Origin: Actinomycetota bacterium
GTDB taxonomy: Bacteria; Actinomycetota; Thermoleophilia; UBA2241
DNA length: 25,405 nt
Direction: 5' to 3'
Assembly: GCA_003164655.1 (NCBI GenBank)
Contig: PLTW01000091.1
Span: forward strand, 35,416-60,820
Below the pieces are notes generated by a model that saw nothing but the letters and a program-made list of their open reading frames with translations, was not told where the DNA came from and searched no databases. The position numbers and the translations under genes are program-made. The first letter of the stretch is position 1; each line of letters opens with the position of its first letter. Of this stretch, positions 23,200 through 25,405 are shown one piece after another.

Positions 23200-23892
23200 C
23201 TACTTGAGTCTGAAGCTCGTCGCTTTTGCCCAGACCACCAGACGGTGGCTCGCGCTGTAGGGTGGGGTGCAGGTGGTGAGCACCAGGCCGTAGCCGCGGT
23301 CGAAGAGCACCCCTACGTCGGTGGGCAGCACTGTAGTGAGCTTCACAACGGAGTAGACGAACCGGCCGTACGGCGTGTCGACAACGATGGGATCGCCGCG
23401 GCGCAACGTGTTGAGGCTGTAGAACGGAGCGCTGAAGGTGGTGCGGTGACCGGCTACGGCAAAAGGCTCGCCGGCGCCCGGCAGCGGCGTCACTCCGTAG
23501 TGCACCGGTCCGCCGCGCAGGTAGGCGGTGTCGCTCGCGGGGCTCAGGCTGCCGGAGCCCGTGCTGCCCTGCACGACGACATGGTTCATCTTGAGGCGGG
23601 GGATGATCAGCCGGCCGATCGGGTCGCCGGGCTTGAGGCCGCGCGCGAACAGGGCGGCGAGCCGGCGAGCTCTCATGGCCGGCGTATGCAGGAGCGCCAG
23701 GGCCGGCGATTGCTCGCGCGCCCGAGAGGCAAAAGCGACGCTCGCGCGACTGTAGTCGGCGCCCAGGTGGCGCTGCTGATAGTGCGTGTAGGCAGCCGAC
23801 CAGAACGGGAACGCGAGCGTGAGCCCGCCGGCGATCAGGAGCAGGTTGGCCAGCCGCCGGCCGAAGCGCTGCGGTGTCGAACGCTGGTGCAT
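23200..23892 (-). CDS. Sortase, probably class E
   Basis: A cell-wall transpeptidase of 230 residues. There is a short basic N-terminus, one membrane anchor (about residues 14-35, LANLLLIAGGLTLAFPFW), then the extracellular sortase barrel. Catalytic residues are visible: H149 in AGHRTTF, C208 in VLTTCTPPYS and R217 in SASHRLVVWA. The TTC-P-YSA--RL pattern is that of class D/E sortases, and class E fits a high-GC Gram-positive host. Such enzymes anchor proteins with LAxTG/LPxTG signals; no substrate with such a motif is in the window. ATG 23892 has a weak ribosome site. It is the only minus-strand gene right of the origin. Confidence 0.9.
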   Translation of the reverse strand: MHQRSTPQRFGRRLANLLLIAGGLTLAFPFWSAAYTHYQQRHLGADYSRASVAFASRAREQSPALALLHTPAMRARRLAALFARGLKPGDPIGRLIIPRLKMNHVVVQGSTGSGSLSPASDTAYLRGGPVHYGVTPLPGAGEPFAVAGHRTTFSAPFYSLNTLRRGDPIVVDTPYGRFVYSVVKLTTVLPTDVGVLFDRGYGLVLTTCTPPYSASHRLVVWAKATSFRLK

Positions 23893-23941
23893 CGTCTCAT
23901 CGTAGGCAGGTCGGACCCTCCCGGCAACAGCCCGCCCGCCG

Positions 23942-23950
23942 TGCTACAGT
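23942..23950 (+). promoter_or_regulatory. Extended -10 promoter upstream of the MttB-like gene
   Basis: TGCTACAGT is an extended -10 (TG-N-TACAGT). Transcription would begin near 23957, about 300 nt before the likely GTG of the MttB-like gene, leaving a long leader that includes the small ORFs. The -35 is not obvious. Confidence 0.4.
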
Positions 23951-24031
23951 GGGCGCGGCCGCGAGGGGGGACGAATGTTCGACGCGTAGCGCGGTCCGGC
24001 CGTCTCCGGCGGCCGCGGCACGACGACCACC

Positions 24032-24139
24032 ATGCTGAAGTACAGCAGCGCCGACTTGCGCGGGGCGCTCGACGCCTGGGTTGCAGCCATCGCCGCGCGA
24101 CCGCAGAATGGGGCGGTCTCGCACTGGGCCGCCCGCTGA
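24032..24139 (+). CDS. Possible small protein, 35 residues
   Basis: ATG 24032 opens a frame encoding MLKYSSADLRGALDAWVAAI followed by ARPQNGAVSHWAAR and TGA. The amphipathic helix-like composition and GC-rich third positions look protein-like, but there is no clear Shine-Dalgarno. The same frame continues upstream, through a TAG, to ATG 23975, which does have a strong GAGGGGGG ribosome site (MFDA then TAG). It could be a real small protein, a leader-peptide remnant or chance. No homologue is recognised. Confidence 0.22.
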   Translation: MLKYSSADLRGALDAWVAAIAARPQNGAVSHWAAR

Positions 24140-24258
24140 GCCGGATCGCCCGCGAGCCCATGAGCGTGCGGCGGGTGGCCGCGAACGACCGCCTGCCGCA
24201 GGTCGGTCCTGCAGCACCCCGATCGGCAGGCCCCAAGACGAAAGAGGAAGGTGCGCGA

Positions 24259-25405
24259 GTGCGACAGTTGGCCCCCCAGGCGACCGGACGCCTTGAGATC
24301 CTCACCGCCGACGACCTCGAACGGCTCGACGAAGCGGCGCTCCACGTGCTGGCGACCACCGGGATCTCGGTACCGTCGCCGCCCGCCCGCGCGGCGCTCG
24401 TCGCGGCCGGCGCTCAGTCCGCCGGCCAGACGGTGCGCATCCCCGCCGATGTCGTGCGGCGGCTGGTGTCGCTGGCGCCGGCCCACCTGACCCTCGGCGC
24501 CCGCGCCAACCGCACACTGGTCACCGGCGAGGGCTCGCTGCTCACCACCGACGGCTGTCCCACCGACATCTACGACCTCGAAACAGGCGCCAAGCGGCCG
24601 ACCACCTCCGCCGACGGGGTCGCCATCACGCGCATCGTCGACGCCCTCGACGACGTCGACTTCTGCTGGACGGCCGTGAGCGCTCAGGACCGCCCGGTCG
24701 CCCGCCGCGGCCTCTACGAGATCTACGACGTGCTGGCCAACACCGGCAAGCACGTGCAGACGGTGACGATCGTCGACGAGACCCAGGCGCGGGTCGCCGT
24801 CGAGATGGCGCGCGCCATCGCCGGCGGCGATCTGGGCGTGCGCCGGGCGCCCCCTATCTCGGCGCTGCTGGGCACGATCACGCCACTCGGTCACGACGAA
24901 GGCACGCTCGGCGCCGGCCTCGTCTTTGCCGAGGCCGGCGTGCCGATCGGCTTTGTGACCATGCCGCAGGGCGGCTCGACCACGCCGGTCACCATGGCCG
25001 GCTCGCTCGTCGTCGGCATCGCCGAGGTGCTCTCCGGCGTCTGTGCGATCCAGGCGGCGTTTCCCGGCGCGCCGGTCTTCGTCTGCTTTATCCCTAGCGT
25101 CATGGACCTGCACAGTGGCGACTTTTCGGGCGGCGCCCCCGAGGACACCCTGATGGCCGCCGCCGCCGGCAACATCGGCGCGTTCTATGGGCTGCCCACG
25201 CAGTGCGGCACAAACGCCTCGGCGGCCAAGACGCCCGGCTGGCAGTCGGTGATCGACGATGTGACCACGACTTACCTGTCGATCCTCGCCGGTGTCGACA
25301 TGCTCGCCGGCGTGGGCATGGTGGCCGGCGGGCGCATCTTCTCGTTCGAAGAGCTGATCCTGGGGACCGAGGTGGCGGCGGCGGCGCGGGCGGCCGCCCG
25401 CGCCG
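24259..25405 (+). CDS. MttB/MtgB-family corrinoid methyltransferase (3' end outside window)
   Basis: The first 382 residues of a trimethylamine-methyltransferase-superfamily protein (COG5598). These enzymes pass a methyl group from a quaternary or tertiary amine to a corrinoid protein. Visible landmarks are LTADDLERLDEAALHVLATTGI, TTDGCPTDIYDLETG, SALLGTITPLGHDE, FVTMPQGGSTTPVTMAG and the barrel glycine strings near the end. Methanogen MttB reads an in-frame amber codon as pyrrolysine about two thirds along. No TAG occurs in this stretch, so it belongs to the non-pyrrolysine branch that includes glycine betaine methyltransferase MtgB. GTG 24259 is preferred for its AAAGAGGAAGG site; ATG 24160 in frame would add 33 unusual residues. 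Substrate undetermined. Confidence 0.85.
   Translation, partial: MRQLAPQATGRLEILTADDLERLDEAALHVLATTGISVPSPPARAALVAAGAQSAGQTVRIPADVVRRLVSLAPAHLTLGARANRTLVTGEGSLLTTDGCPTDIYDLETGAKRPTTSADGVAITRIVDALDDVDFCWTAVSAQDRPVARRGLYEIYDVLANTGKHVQTVTIVDETQARVAVEMARAIAGGDLGVRRAPPISALLGTITPLGHDEGTLGAGLVFAEAGVPIGFVTMPQGGSTTPVTMAGSLVVGIAEVLSGVCAIQAAFPGAPVFVCFIPSVMDLHSGDFSGGAPEDTLMAAAAGNIGAFYGLPTQCGTNASAAKTPGWQSVIDDVTTTYLSILAGVDMLAGVGMVAGGRIFSFEELILGTEVAAAARAAARA

Larger units (their letters stand above)
23893..24258. other. Sortase / MttB-like intergenic region (366 bp)
   Basis: A divergent region. It contains the extended -10 at 23942-23950, a tiny ORF with a strong Shine-Dalgarno at 23975, a possible 35-residue ORF ending at 24139, a GGGCGG/CCGCCC hairpin (24111-24116 and 24129-24134) and the ribosome site AAAGAGGAAGG (24241-24251) of the MttB-like gene. 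No RNA gene is recognised. Confidence 0.45.

Noticed and set aside
23944..25113. 389-codon minus-strand ORF opposite the MttB-like gene
   Set aside because: Shadow frame; the plus strand encodes a clear MttB-family barrel over the same bases.
1..25405. CRISPR arrays, insertion sequences, prophage genes, tRNA or rRNA genes
   Set aside because: No regularly spaced repeats, transposase or integrase motifs, or recognisable tRNA/rRNA sequences were seen when reading both strands.

Overview
The window is a chromosomal segment that spans a bacterial replication origin. It is very GC-rich. The gene order dnaA, dnaN, S4-domain gene, recF, DUF721/DciA gene, gyrB, gyrA is the classic Gram-positive origin block. 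High GC together with a class E-type sortase suggests a member of the Actinomycetota, most likely outside the well-studied Actinomycetes (something like Thermoleophilia or Coriobacteriia). This is an inference from gene content; no rRNA is present to confirm it. HypA, a corrinoid-type MttB-family methyltransferase and MoeA hint at anaerobic or C1/hydrogen metabolism.

Layout, left to right. Positions 1-2200 hold the tail of an unidentified gene, a convergent hypA, and a saccharopine-dehydrogenase-family gene ending in a strong terminator. Positions 2240-4430 are a minus-strand group: a tandem GNAT acetyltransferase, an unrecognised 133-residue protein and an O-methyltransferase. Positions 4480-7853 are a plus-strand pair, a PHP phosphoesterase/GT4 glycosyltransferase fusion and a PIG-L deacetylase, probably acting on an envelope glycoconjugate. 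From 19795 down to 7949 everything runs on the minus strand: a GHKL ATPase with a winged-helix domain, dnaA, dnaN, a small S4 protein, recF, DciA-like, gyrB, gyrA and trpS. Right of 20280 the main genes run on the plus strand: a TPP riboswitch controlling thiT, thiamine pyrophosphokinase, moeA, and (after a minus-strand sortase) an MttB-family gene that runs off the edge.

The switch in gene direction at about 19.8-20.3 kb and the DnaA boxes there (one perfect TTATCCACA) place the likely oriC upstream of the GHKL gene. A second, weaker box cluster lies between dnaA and dnaN. The usual rpmH-rnpA-yidC-jag arm is not found on the other side; thiamine and molybdopterin genes are there instead.

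The points most worth a second look are: the GHKL-winged-helix gene between the origin and dnaA; the TPP aptamer with an extra two-hairpin insertion and the Shine-Dalgarno inside its conserved 3' end; the PHP-GT4 fusion; a 26-bp-arm perfect palindrome inside the PIG-L coding sequence; an S4 gene that appears to start at CTG overlapping the dnaN stop; and a GyrB carrying a Gram-negative-type C-terminal insertion.
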